From Sparassis latifolia (Eukaryota; Basidiomycota; Agaricomycetes; Polyporales; Sparassidaceae), in the NCBI GenBank assembly GCA_018466975.1, contig CM031556.1:1-64000 (forward strand): a stretch of DNA of 64,000 nucleotides. Reading direction: 5' to 3'. Both the position numbers and the translations under genes were made by a program. The notes below the pieces were generated by a model. It saw nothing but the letters and a program-made list of their open reading frames with translations. It made no database searches and was not told the origin of the DNA. Shown in pieces: positions 53,871 through 64,000 of this stretch (its first letter is position 1; every line of letters begins with the position of its first letter).

Positions 53871-55384
53871 TTACTTCAGCTCCCATACACTCCCCTCCTC
53901 ATCGTGTAATCTCTGAACGCAGTTAGGACACAATTCAGCACGATGCAATCTCAAAGTGAGTTTACTTACATCTGGGTCGATCACAAAGCCCGTTAGCGCT
54001 TCCAACACCGCCCGACCCGCCCACGCCTCGACGTCTTTGACCTGCTGTGGGGTGATGAAACCCTGCGATGTGCGCGAGGCGAACACCATCTGCGCAGCAG
54101 CCGCTCTTATGCGCGGTCCCGGCACAGGAAGCTTACCATTGCGTGCAGAGGGCAACACGCCAGCTCGCTGCGTCTGAGCAGATGGTAGATGTGAAGATGA
54201 AACGGCGGGTGAGACCAGCGGGGTGTTCAGCGGGGGATATGCGATATGTGCGGAGGGTGTGTCAGACGGCCAACTTGCAGCGAGGTGGAGTATGTGGAAA
54301 GTTTCCATCTTTGATACGCGTTTCATCAATTCGTTGTCAAACGAAGCAGACGGGCAGATAACCTCACCTCAAACGTGGCCAGATTGCTGTGAGATGACTT
54401 CAGTCGGTCTATCAGATCAGCGTTGTAGTCTGGGAACGAAGTTTGCCGTCCTTGCGAAGAGTAAAAGCTGAGCAATGTCAGAAAAGGACGCCGCGGGAAG
54501 GTATCGGAAATAGGACGGACCTATCCGTAGATGCATTCATGACATGGTCCACAACTGACATTTCCTCCGAGCTGCGGTGCTTATTAAGTGCATCTTGCAG
54601 CTGGACAGTCTTTGTGAGCTAATGAAGAATCTTCCGTCACTCGGAAAGAACACGCACTGCGGCATGAAGCTCTGAATCCGCCGCTATCTATGCCACAGTC
54701 ATTAAAAGCACCGATCTCATACGAATTATTTGCGTACCGGTCTGCTTATCTTGTACGGATACTCCTGTGACGATCCACTGGCGAAGGGGAAATCGTAGTT
54801 CCTGGTAACACAAATACTAGTCTTTGGTACCACAACCGTCCCCACCGGCACATCTATAAGAGCACCGCAGGACCCAAACCTTGCATCCCGCATCCAAGTC
54901 TCACCATCAGATCGCGCACAGACAAAAAGCCGATACGGTTCCCATTGACCTTACTACCAGCATGTCGCCGCTGAGGCATTCGCGCACCTCCCGCATGAAG
55001 AAGTCGGCATTTGGGTGTCCCATCCCAATGCTCACGATGGACACCGGAACTCCCTTGTACCTCCCTGTGATTGTAGTGAACCCGCGTTCTGACGAGAGGA
55101 CGAACGGCTTTGGTGAGCTATCTAAGTAGGCCGCCACGGCGTTTGCGCGGGACGGCGCTCCCACCGTAACCTGGTTGAACGGCATCCGTCACTTGACAAG
55201 ACTTGTATTCAAATGTGAGACTCACGATCCTGTTGGCCACTTCGCCTGCCTTGATACCCAGATGATAAACACGGTGGTCTAGTGTGCGGGGAAAATCTAG
55301 GAAAATCCGGAGAGCGTCAGGTACTAGGGAAAGATGGTCTTAGTAAAAGGTGGCCATACTAGCATCCACGATGAGATCCTTCAT
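53871..55384 (-). CDS. Uridine phosphorylase
   Basis: Nucleoside phosphorylase (PNP_UDP family): uridine plus phosphate to uracil plus ribose-1-phosphate, in the cytosolic pyrimidine salvage pathway. It starts MKDLIVDA (55384) joined over an intron to NFPRTLDHRVYHLGIKAGEV. The next exon holds VSIVSIGMGHPNADFFMREV, followed by FGSCGALIDVPVGTVVVPKT. The uridine-phosphorylase hallmark STDSFYSSQGRQ and the ribose-binding EMETFHILHLAA are intact. Between EMET and the last helix is an extra loop of about 60 residues rich in Pro/Ser. At least eight exons join in frame, ending RLHDEEGSVWELK. The donor after MLVVR (GTCAAT) is weak. About 330 residues. It looks functional. Confidence 0.88.
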
Positions 55385-55948
55385 CTCTATATCTATCTTC
55401 TAGCTTCTAGTCGAACGCTCAAGTCACTTCAATGCAGGAGATTGAATTGGTAACTCCAATGCATTCAACTGAAAAAATTATCGTTGATCGGACTCGGAGT
55501 GATGATCTCAAGATGTTTGGTGCACGTGATCTTGCTCGACTTGTTCGACTTTGTGGTGCTACAGACACAAGTACTGGCCGTCTGCCTTCCGACCGAAAGA
55601 CTCTCACAAAGGAAGGGCACATTATTTAAGACCTCTCTTCGGTTATTTGATACATGCGCAGTATGACTTGTGTCTGGAACGTTGAGAGTGTTTTCGGCGC
55701 ATCTGTTTCTCTTCATCCAAGGTGCTTGCAGGTTCAATTAAACGTTTACTGCTCATGTGCTTCGGATATCTGTGCTGAATATTTGAATTTCTGAAAGTGT
55801 ACGCAGACGTCATCATCGCCGTCATCTGGTATGTCACTCATCCGCTTGACCGCGATTCTGAATATCGGCATGCTCGTCCTCACCTAAGTAGGCGAGTTAC
55901 CGACTCACCGAGAATTCCCTTCAAGTATGACGACAGCTTTCATAGTCT
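55385..55948. other. No recognisable gene
   Basis: Short open frames on both strands overlap here (for example 65 codons on plus from 55432) with no recognised product and no splice chain. Confidence 0.4.
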
Positions 55949-56482
55949 CTATAGGGAGGTTGGAGCGCACAAGTAATTTCCGCCATATCGCACATTCCGC
56001 GTCCCGATCGGCAACTCACTTGCGCTTTGATGAGGTACACCCTGGCGACTAGACTCGCTTGTACTCATCCCCACAAGCGCCGGCGAACAATTGGAAACAC
56101 CCATACCTTTGAAACCCGTGTCGACCTGGTTGAGGGCTACGAAGGACTCATCCCGTCCAGCTTCCTCCGCCATCAGTTTCCTTTTGATAAACATATACGG
56201 GAACGCCGTCAACAGGACCGTGGCGGTCGTCATGTTGTACCAAGGGCGGTCGAATAATGGCCCATACTGCGGCCGGAGCCTCGCAATGGCACCTCATAAC
56301 AGAAGGTAGGCGCCACCAATGATGGCCGGTATCCATGCATAATCGGAGGACTGTAGGTGCCCAGATAATAAATGCGGTGAGATGTTGCGTGAGGTGTGCA
56401 TGAGCTAGAATGGGGGTACCACAAGTCGTTTCACCCTCGTCGACATGGACAATGGTCCATCGGAGGTGGGATTGGCTGACAT
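55949..56482 (-). pseudogene. Truncated copy of the 51-52-kb membrane gene
   Basis: The block 56140-56740 repeats 51930-52540 with about 85 percent identity, including the upstream flank. The corresponding start is at 56482 (ATGTCAGCCAATCC). The reading frame contains TTATVLLTAFPYMFIKRKLM and EEAGRDESFVALNQ. The copy then diverges after ALNQVDTGFK, and the downstream helices of the first copy are missing, so it is a truncated duplicate. Confidence 0.75.
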
Positions 56483-56739
56483 GACTCTGGAGCTGGAAGA
56501 GCGAACGAGGCGAGCGGGATGTGCAACCCAACTTGGAGGATGGAGAGAGCATTATGCCGCTGACGTGGACTTCCAAAGCACCCTGCCGGGGATGTTACGC
56601 GTAGAAACGGCAGGCGCGTGGATGTTGACACGCTCACGTGTACCGTGTCGTTCATATGCATACTACAGTACAGCGTTCGTTACCGAACCCCAGGGTGGAG
56701 TCCCATTGCGACCAAACCATGGCTGTATTGAGCGGAGGG

Positions 56740-57566
56740 TAAGATATCGGTGTGCATAACACGCACAAAAACCCGAGTGGAGCAGCATAGCAGGGATCTG
56801 AACGCATGAGTCTCCGACCCAAATACGAGCAGTAAAGGGCAACGATGACCTTTAGGTACCCGCATGCAAACCCGATATTCAGGCAGAAAATCTAAGTAGA
56901 CGCCCTCATCAAATGTGACCACCTCGGCACACGTAGCTCGGCCTATACCAATGTTTTGGGTTTTGATGTCACAGTGAACCAGGCCCTTCGAGTGTAGTTC
57001 CTCAAGACAAGATAGCTGGCACAATCAAGATCAGATCAATTTTGACACCAGTGAACGAATATACAGATCCGCACCACTGCACTTCCCACAGTAGATGGCG
57101 GCACAATGGGGTTTCTTAGAACTTCCATAGTAGATGCAATTAACTCTATCGCCAGGGCGAAACCATCGTAGTCTAGACCGAACCAGTGGACTTTTAGGAT
57201 CCCATTGTTGTCTGTCAGCGCTCATACCAGTGCTTCTCTGCTTCCAGGAGCTTTAAAATGCGACCGTTTGGCTGCTACCAGTTTCCTTGGTTTCACGTCA
57301 TACCCATAGTAAACATTGGCTGAATATTTTTCAATCAGGAGGATTGCAGAAGCTGGAGAAATTGCCGCACCATTTGCGCCTTGGCCGCACAGACCCACGA
57401 CTAGATACTGGCCCCGGATGTACTTCAGATGCAGAGAAGGGGCAGGAGATGACGATGGTGTGCCGAAACCGCAAAACAGGTCGAAGGTAAAAGTGGCTGA
57501 AAGAAGAAGAAATGAAGAGAGATGATCTTTGTATTTATACTGCGAACAACAAGCCCGCCGAGGCAC
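56740..57566 (-). pseudogene. Protein-kinase-like relic (possibly CK1-like)
   Basis: Two minus-strand segments resemble a protein kinase: LVVGLCGQGANGAAISPASA with NVYYGYDVKPRKLVAAKRSH (glycine-rich loop and Lys region, 57470-57260), and LEELHSKGLVHCDIKTQNIG (catalytic loop, with Cys where Arg of HRD is expected, 57010-56940). The catalytic-loop style and spacing are closest to casein-kinase-1-like kinases that are common in Agaricomycetes. The DFG motif is not clear (VVTFDEG occupies the place) and the middle part (57225-57031) is hard to fit. It is probably inactive. Confidence 0.5.
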
Positions 57567-57984
57567 ACCGTACTACGTAAACGAAGAAGTAACGAGGGTG
57601 TTGGTCCTAGCCTAGTATTATATATAATTGTTATTAGGTAGTATCCACTCTGCATAATAGACAAGAGGGCGTTGTCGTCTTTTCTCGTTGAACGATAAGC
57701 TGGTCTGCAGTGTGTAGCCAAGAGAACTCTGATTGGTGCAAAGGTACATGGTCGAGAGGAAGTACCACCAGACGAAACATGTGCTGCGTATTCGTACAAG
57801 TCATCCACGACCAGGGCACAATCTTCGCAGTACTCGCCTTGGATCCTTATTCACGGCTCCCACTGTGCGAGCACGAGCTTCAAACACTCAGTAAGACGAT
57901 GGGTGCTTCAGAAGAGTCTGCAACAGCCTACGCCAATCCCGTGGGCACGGCTCTGAGTGGACACACGTACCCCGCTCGCCGTTG
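57567..57984. other. No recognisable gene
   Basis: Intergenic sequence between the kinase relic and the dehydrogenase pseudogene. The open frames are short and unrecognised. Confidence 0.4.
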
Positions 57985-59488
57985 ACATACCAGTTGGCGA
58001 CTAAGCACAGCGCGAGCGTGCCCACGTCCTTGTTCGAGCCCCCGAGGAGCGACTGCGGGCCGGGCTGCACGGCGGGAACCTCGAACGGGAACTCACGGCC
58101 GGGCGGGAGGTGTTACCCGCCCGAGCTCGTCGACCTGGCCCAGCGTGTTCATCGATGTGACGAAGAGCCCTGCGATGCGCGTCAGTAATGGGCGATGTAC
58201 GACGGAGATAGTTGCACAGGAAGGGATTTGTGGGGGGCGCACCGGGCGCAGTGCCGTCCACGCGCACGCCGAGCGGGAGGAGCTCGTGTGCGAGCGAGGA
58301 CGTCGCGCGGCCGATGGCGAACTTGGAGAACATGTACGGGTATGAGTGGCCCGCGGGTCGCCGAGGCCTATCCCGCAACAAGCAAGCCTCTCTGGGAATG
58401 GAAAGAGTAACGCGCGCATCTTGGTCCGCCCGTTCATGCTGGACGTCATGATGACCTGGGGAGCGAACGCGCGGGCCCGCCGCGTGCTCCTTCCACTTCG
58501 CGGCAGCGGAAGGCGAAGGTGAGCCAGTACAAACCCACGGCGTTCATGTTGGGGAAGGCTTCCTCGGGGACCCCGTCGAGGAAGGCTTTGCGGAACTCCG
58601 CTGCGGTGGGCGCCGCAGGCCGCGGAGCGCGTGCGCCCGTGATCCTGGCGTTCGGTCAGTGAAAATGGAAGGACTGCAGGCGCACAGAAAGGCTCACCCT
58701 GCGTTGTCGAAGAGCACAGTGACGTGCCGCTCGCGCTTGCTCACTTCTTCTGCCATTCGCAAAGCCTCGGACTGGGAAGACCATGGTGGTCAGAGTACTC
58801 TGTCGCACCCAGGATTAGGTGTTTTCATGGCCAGCAGAGATCGCGACGATCAAAAGACCGGATCTCACCAAGCTCTGAGCGTTTCCACAACCACTTTTGC
58901 TTTTGCGCCAGCCGATGCGGCCAAAGTCGGGCCTCGGAATTGTCAAAGTCTGACTGGCGCCAAGTCCCACTCTGCCTGCTCGTCTAGCCTACTCGAGCGG
59001 GCTCTACTGCCGCACAGGTGCTTAATGCGGAAATGGGGTGACGCCCGGCTTTCCGTGGGTAAAGTTGGCCGCAAAAGTGGTGTGGTGCGGACTTTTTCGC
59101 AAAGGCGGCTGCGAAAACATTATGTTGTGACCACGTACTTCAAGGATAATGTCTCTCTCGATGTCCGAATTTTCCGCACGTCTGGGCAGGATCGTTGTAG
59201 ACCTTGGCGATCCTGCGTGTCGTAGGCCAAGTGGACGTGTCAGGCTCGGAGAACCAACCTGTCTAGATCAGTTTCTTTCGGGCCAATGATATATATGTTC
59301 GCGCCGTTCGCCATGAGTGTGGTGTTGATCGTGAGACCAATCCCCTGCAAAACAGTTCAGCGACAGAGGACCGCATAACGATGACGGTCGAGTGAGCATA
59401 CCGAGCCGCCACCGGTGACCACAGCGACAACGCCGCAGAGATCGAAGAGGTTACTGGCGGAGAGATCGGTGAGCACAGGGTCAGCCAT
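57985..59488 (-). pseudogene. Short-chain dehydrogenase/reductase, broken
   Basis: Minus-strand Rossmann-fold SDR. Start ATG at 59488; the NAD(P)-binding motif reads VVTGGGS joined over an intron to GIGLTINTTLMANGANIYII. Later parts are ERHVTVLFDNAG, FPNMNAVGLYWLTFAF and the active-site segment SYPYMFSKFAIGRATSSLAH (Tyr-x-x-x-Lys kept). It is broken in several ways. An unexplained block of about 390 bp (about 58776-59166) separates KIRTSRETLSLK from SEALRMAEEVSKRE, which are normally adjacent. The C-terminal third changes frame at least twice (near 58490 and 58390). The oxidoreductase substrate cannot be told. Confidence 0.75.
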
Positions 59489-62130
59489 CGTAGTCAAAGA
59501 GTGAGTGGACTAGGAGATCACAGACGATGCTGTTGGCGACTTTATACTACGCCACCGTTCCGAGAAGACCGTTTCTGGGCCTCCTGTCGACCGTTTTGGT
59601 TGTGTCATGCCCGTCTACTTTCCCGCAGAAGTGTTCGCCCTTCCGGTGAAGCGTCTCCCATTCTTTGCGCATGGGCTAGACGCGTTAGACAGCCTTCGCG
59701 AAGCGTAAGTCGCCGCGCTTCAGATGAGAAAACAGACTGCCTGGTGCGGCGCATTTGATCTTCCAGTAGCTGGTCCAGGAGGACCACATGAGCAGAACCA
59801 GTTTCCTTGTCACTTTAGATGGCAGACCGCGAGGTAGCTGGCGTTTAATGAAAGGTCGGTCTGGACGACAGAGTCGGCGCGTCCAACACGCGTATATCAC
59901 GTGACACGCGACGCCGTCGACGCTCGCAAAGTACATTTCGAAGCTTCATCACATTAATGCTCCGTGCACGTTTCTCATCCTATTTCGAATAGTGTGGCGC
60001 GCTGTCGTATTCTGTCATGACTTCTTCCGTGCGGCTGCATGCTACTACTTGCGTGGATTTGGAGACGCGTCGACAAATGCGCTGGGCTGAAAACAATGAC
60101 AGAAAGCTTGAAGTACTAATAGTACCAAGTATTCAATGCTGCTATTCAGGTTAACCTTCTAGCGTTCGCAGCATTCCTCGCCGCAGCGTCCTCTTGTATG
60201 CTTCCACATTTTACCCTATCCAGTGATTTCAACGCGGCAAGGGCAGCTAGGATGTGGATACGCGGATCCTATATTGGAGGCTGGAGGGCCCGGACAGAAG
60301 ATGGCTCTGTGATACTTCCGCAGGACTTTTCTGCATGCGTGGTATCCGCTTGTGAATATTGGACCTCACTGACAGAGAGTTCCTGCGCAGCGATACGCTC
60401 GTCAGCTCGAGCCAAACTGCCGTCTTAGGTTTGGGGCTTCTGGAGTCACGATCTCCGTCCATGTGGCACGGACTCTTGAGAAAACCCTGCATACACGACA
60501 CGAAGTTCCGAAGGCGTGCGCTTCGCATCCCCAGGCTTCGAAGGCAGTCCGGGGGATCGTCGGACCCGATGGGTCGACGGTTGGTCATCCACGTCCGCGC
60601 ATCCTGCTATGAGATCCACGGTGCTGACCAGCGTCCTCATCTTGATCTCTATATAGGCATATGAACGACCCGTGATGCCCTGTGTCTGCCCGCTGCCGGT
60701 CCTGCGGATCTCGCGAGTGGTACGTGTCATTGCCGCTCCACCCCACGCCGCCCGTTCGTGAGCCCAGAGGTCGCTAGCCTGACCCATCGTGCCCCGAGCT
60801 GTCGTTCTGCCTAGCCAATGAGGCTCTAAGCTTTGCCTCCTGCTGGGCCGTGCCGCAGCCCCAAGTGGCGTCCAAGCTTTCCGCTCGACCCACGTTCAGG
60901 GACCGACTGCGCTGCGAGATGGTGGCGCGCCGGATGCGATAGGATCTCGTTTTGTCAAGGTGCATCTCCCGATTTGTTATATTGCACGGCTGTGAATGTT
61001 GCCTCTTGCGGCAGTGCAGTACGGCTATTGAATTATGGATCTGCGAACAGATCCTGCATTTCCGGGTGAATTACTCTGCTCGCTGGGTTGTCCCACGCGC
61101 ACTAGCTCAGCGCTCGCTGGTGGATGCTTTGAGCTCATTCAACCCCCGACGATTCCAATTTCGTTCGAGGGCCAGGACATATAAACGCGCGCGCGCCACT
61201 GCCGCTGGTTGGTGGCACCACGGTGTCCATCATCAGTCAAATCGATTCTGTGTAGGCTGTCCAATCTAACTTTTTCAATTAATTCACAGAATCAGCAATG
61301 TTCCTCGTGCAAATGTCGGCCGCCATTTTCCCGGATTACGCCTACGAGCTCCGCAAAAGTAGCCCATGCGCCACGGGCTCGCAGGTTTTCGTTCGCACCG
61401 GCAACGCCCAGCGATGCACGGAATGGATCATCGCTGTCACCCAGCGTCGCGCGCGCAGCCACGAGAGGGCGGCCGCGAGAGAGCAAATGACCTCGCACGC
61501 AAGTATTTTTGTGAGCGCGTTCAGACTATGACATCAGGCCAGGCCCGGGCGGTCACATGCGGGCGTGCCTCTCGTCTCCCTTCCTCCGCACACAAGACGC
61601 AGGGCCTTGTGACTCTGCGGCGGAAGAAGTACGAGGTACGCCTACAGTGCGCTGTCCGATACGTCTGGACGAGCGACGAACGAGGAGAGCGAGGCCCGTC
61701 ACATGCCAGGTGTCCCAACGGTGGCCTGTCAGTGTGCAGCTGCGCACAGCGCTGGTTATCTCATCTGGGGGTGGACGATAAGGACGGGAGATTGCGTACG
61801 TGGGAGGGGACGTCAGCGGGCCAGGCCTGATCGACGAATCGTGTGGGGGGCTCCAGGACACGGAGAGTTCTGCCAAGCCTGATAGAATTTCCTGCGTCTC
61901 CGATGCGTCTTCCCTGGCTGCCATTCTGAGTTCCATGGGCGCCTATCTGATATCGATCTGCTCGCTCCTGGGTACGCTGCCACTGAGTGGTGGCCATATT
62001 GCGGGGAAGCACCCGAGGGCGACATCAGGTCGTCGACGACATCGATGAGTCCTGCTGACGCGCAATGAGTCTGGATCCGTAAGTGCTAGCCGGGGGCTCT
62101 ATGCAGTCGCGCGAAGCTGACCACCTGTAG
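59489..62130. other. No gene assigned
   Basis: Mixed-composition DNA with short open frames on both strands. A plus-strand frame at 61298-61531 begins just after a good acceptor (TTAATTCACAG, 61288) and could be an exon of a gene leading to 62131, but I cannot join or identify it. No RNA gene was recognised. Confidence 0.35.
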
Positions 62131-62948
62131 ACCGGGACGACGACATTGATGCAACAAGCGGGGCGTACCTGAACACATTGAATATCCGAGATTGCGAAGG
62201 CGCAGACGGTGAGTAGTCTAATCTTATTCGTATTCGTCCTGCCGCCACAACAGAACCAGAATCGACCGCGAAGCGTTCGCAGCACGGTGCCAAATGCGGT
62301 TATATCACTCCGGCGGACGCAGACTCTGGGGAAACTGAGGAGAATCGACATCGATGGAGTGATCAGAAAGCCCAGCAGCGAACCGCCGATTTGGGGGACG
62401 ACCCAACCTCAGTGGGACGGAAGTTCATGCGTATCGAAGGTGTCTTGTGCTTCGAGAATCCCGAAGTCCCGGAGGAAACCCCGTCGCAAGCAAACTGCCG
62501 CCACCAGCTGCGCCATGCCGGCAGATGGGTGTTCTTCTCGCAAGTAAGTAGTCTGCCGCGAAAACAACTCCAGCGGCGTAAACCGAAAGCGAGTATTAGC
62601 TAGCTGGAATGACGATCCTCTATATATCCTGCGTACCTGAACTCGGGCAGCAGAAATAGTGTTCGGTGCTTATGAAATCCTCGCTGATTGATCTGTTTCT
62701 CAGCCAGCTTGGCCCTGTACGACCATCATCAAGGAAGACCCAAAGAGTGGGAGATGGATACCTCGCGGTCACTACGATACGAGCTGGACATGATGCCAGG
62801 GTACTGGAGCAGCGGTATCATGGAGAAGTCGCCGAAGAGCGTGCTGAATCATGAGACGTGTCTGCAGGCTCACCTGGTGACCCTGTCGCAAGAATACCAG
62901 GTGCAGGCTGCAAGACACACGCCTCACGCCTTCCGGCTGCATGCCTAG
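62131..62948 (+). CDS. Unassigned multi-exon gene (partial model)
   Basis: Two exons join cleanly: 62131-62208 (RDDDIDATSGAYLNTLNIRD) and 62254-62543 (starting EPESTAKRSQHGAKCGYITP and ending RWVFFSQ), with intron GTGAGT...CAACAG and next donor CAA|GTAAGT. A third exon after TTTCTCAG (62704 on) contains the protein-like frame LALYDHHQGRPKEWEMDTSR ... LNHETCLQAHLVTLSQEY, but its phase does not match the strict splice, so its acceptor or the model is off. The upstream start is not found. It is acidic and hydrophilic without a domain I know. It sits upstream of the probable HMG-box gene in the same orientation. Confidence 0.45.
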
Positions 62949-63718
62949 CATGTCGGTGGTCGAGGGTGCGAGGAAATGAGCGCTGCGGGGCTCGAGGCTA
63001 CAAGGAACAGTGCTGGCGATGTTAATACCGGTGCGTGGCTCGAGTAGATTGAACTCTCTTCTATCTCGATCAGTAGACTTGCCAAAAGCGGAGTTGGCGT
63101 TGGTTCCGCGAACTGCCTTGAATTCTCCGCCGTAAGTCCCACGACAGCGGCCTGCAACCCCGGAAAGTTGTGTGCGTGGCGGTGAGCTGGGCACTCGCCT
63201 GACCGTCTGATGGAGCAGCGCTGAGCTGCTTTTACGTGGATGTGCAGCGCGCGAGGCGTCGGCGGGACATGGCAGCGTGTGGGCGAGACGTCGGCTCGGT
63301 GCAGCGCGTATGCCAGCTTTCGCGCTGTGGACTGACGCTGGGCTCGACGCTAGCCGAAAACGGGAACCAATAAGCTGGACAAATCTAAAAAGGCAAATTG
63401 GAAAGGCAGATCCGGTGCGCAGAAATACCCAACGGCAAGTATCCTGGTAGGCCTGCCGTGCCTGTGAACGATCCCGGCGGTCTGCAGAGGCGAGAAAGGA
63501 AAGAACATGTTCCCTCTCTCCATCCATTCAAAACCCTTCCACCTCGCCTGTCCCCTTGTCGATCCTCCGCCCGAGTCCAATACGTTTCATCAGGCAGCGT
63601 CTAACACCTCTCTAACGCTCAGCTGCGCCTACCGGAACCCTGCCCTATTTTTTGCTGACATCTCTCGCTTCCTGGCAAGTGTTTTCTCGTCCTTCACATC
63701 CGTTGCTCTTCGTCTACT
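62949..63718. promoter_or_regulatory. 5' region of the HMG-box gene
   Basis: About 770 bp without a recognised gene. The last 150 bp before the ATG at 63719 are pyrimidine-rich (CCTCGCCTGTCCCC, CTCTCGCTTCCTGG, TCGTCCTTCACATCCGTTGC), typical of fungal promoters and leaders. Confidence 0.45.
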
Positions 63719-64000
63719 ATGAGTCGCTACCACCCGTCCGCGCACTACAGCCCGTCGGGAGACCCCGCCTATGAGCGGCAGCAGCATCGCATCGAACCCA
63801 CTCGACATGATCCCGGCACCTCTCAGGTCAATCCAGCATACCCGGAATATACTCAGGGCATCCAGGACGACGTTGACATACCAGGTGAGCCGTTCCGAGT
63901 CATGTCAGCGACGCGCGTAACACTCTGCGGTAGATGCTGAGGTTGAGGATCCCCATCTTGCGTTGACCTCGCAGACGTTGAATGCAGATGGCACTCCGAA
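63719..64000 (+). CDS. Probable HMG-box transcription factor, 5' part only
   Basis: Starts MSRYHPSAHYSPSGDPAYER. The first exon ends in DDVDIP (donor CCAG|GTGAGC, about 63881); an intron of about 51 nt ends GCGGTAG (about 63932), and the second exon reads AEVEDPHLALTSQTLNADGT up to the window edge. From memory of basidiomycete MATA-type HMG-box regulators, the DPHLALTSQTLNADGTP segment directly precedes the HMG box (which would begin in the next few codons). The DNA-binding domain itself is outside the window, so the call rests on this short signature. Confidence 0.6.

Noticed and set aside
63700..63725. Promoter elements (TATA, CCAAT) for the HMG-box gene
   Set aside because: Only a pyrimidine-rich leader is visible; no convincing core element could be placed.

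Overview
The window reads as nuclear DNA of a filamentous basidiomycete, most likely an Agaricomycete. Nearly all genes are split by short introns (about 47-60 nt, GT...CTAAC-like branch site...AG). The recognisable proteins are fungal: a Rtt107/Brc1-type BRCT protein, Vti1, Lsm6, a fungal 6-TM ArAE_2_N/DUF2421 membrane protein and the start of a probable basidiomycete HMG-box factor. Species cannot be told from sequence alone.

Region 1 (1-30.6 kb) is repeat-rich accessory DNA. It opens with a satellite of 1.26-kb units (1-5.35 kb). A GC-rich dispersed repeat family follows (about 8-12.4 kb, with a second copy at 27.2-28.65 kb); on the minus strand its copies carry eight closely similar intron-like cassettes of 50-60 nt. 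Next come an AT-rich island (12.4-16.0 kb) containing a 115-bp repeat in two opposed arrays, and a zone (16.1-26.7 kb) with 25 copies of a miniature palindrome, GGCCGTC-NNN-GACGGCC. Two large minus-strand genes lie in that zone: an unrecognised protein of about 970 aa, and a SNF2-like helicase whose introns contain the palindromes. A decayed SEC61-alpha fragment sits beside the second GC-rich copy, an orphan satellite piece follows at 28.65 kb, and a broken MBD4-like DNA glycosylase gene marks the edge of the region.

Region 2 (30.7-50.2 kb) is compact core genome: Rtt107/Brc1-like BRCT protein, Mpv17/PMP22 family protein, Vti1 SNARE, prefoldin subunit 6, mitochondrial ribosomal protein uS17m, a TBC Rab-GAP-like protein with an N-terminal SH3-like segment, an ArAE_2_N membrane protein and Lsm6. 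Four of its gene starts face another start across only 130-450 bp, so shared bidirectional promoters are likely. These genes serve separate housekeeping jobs (repair, vesicle fusion, tubulin/actin folding, mitochondrial translation, RNA decay or splicing) and are not one pathway.

Region 3 (50.2-64 kb) mixes an intact uridine phosphorylase with a duplicated small membrane-protein gene (one copy truncated), a kinase-like relic, a broken short-chain dehydrogenase, an unassigned multi-exon gene and, running off the right edge, the start of a probable HMG-box gene.

The most unusual signals are the palindrome family, which sits in introns and intergenic DNA with perfect arms and a variable 3-nt loop, and the minus-strand intron cassettes repeated through the GC-rich family. 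Exon limits were read by eye from splice consensus and reading frame; no search or prediction program was run.
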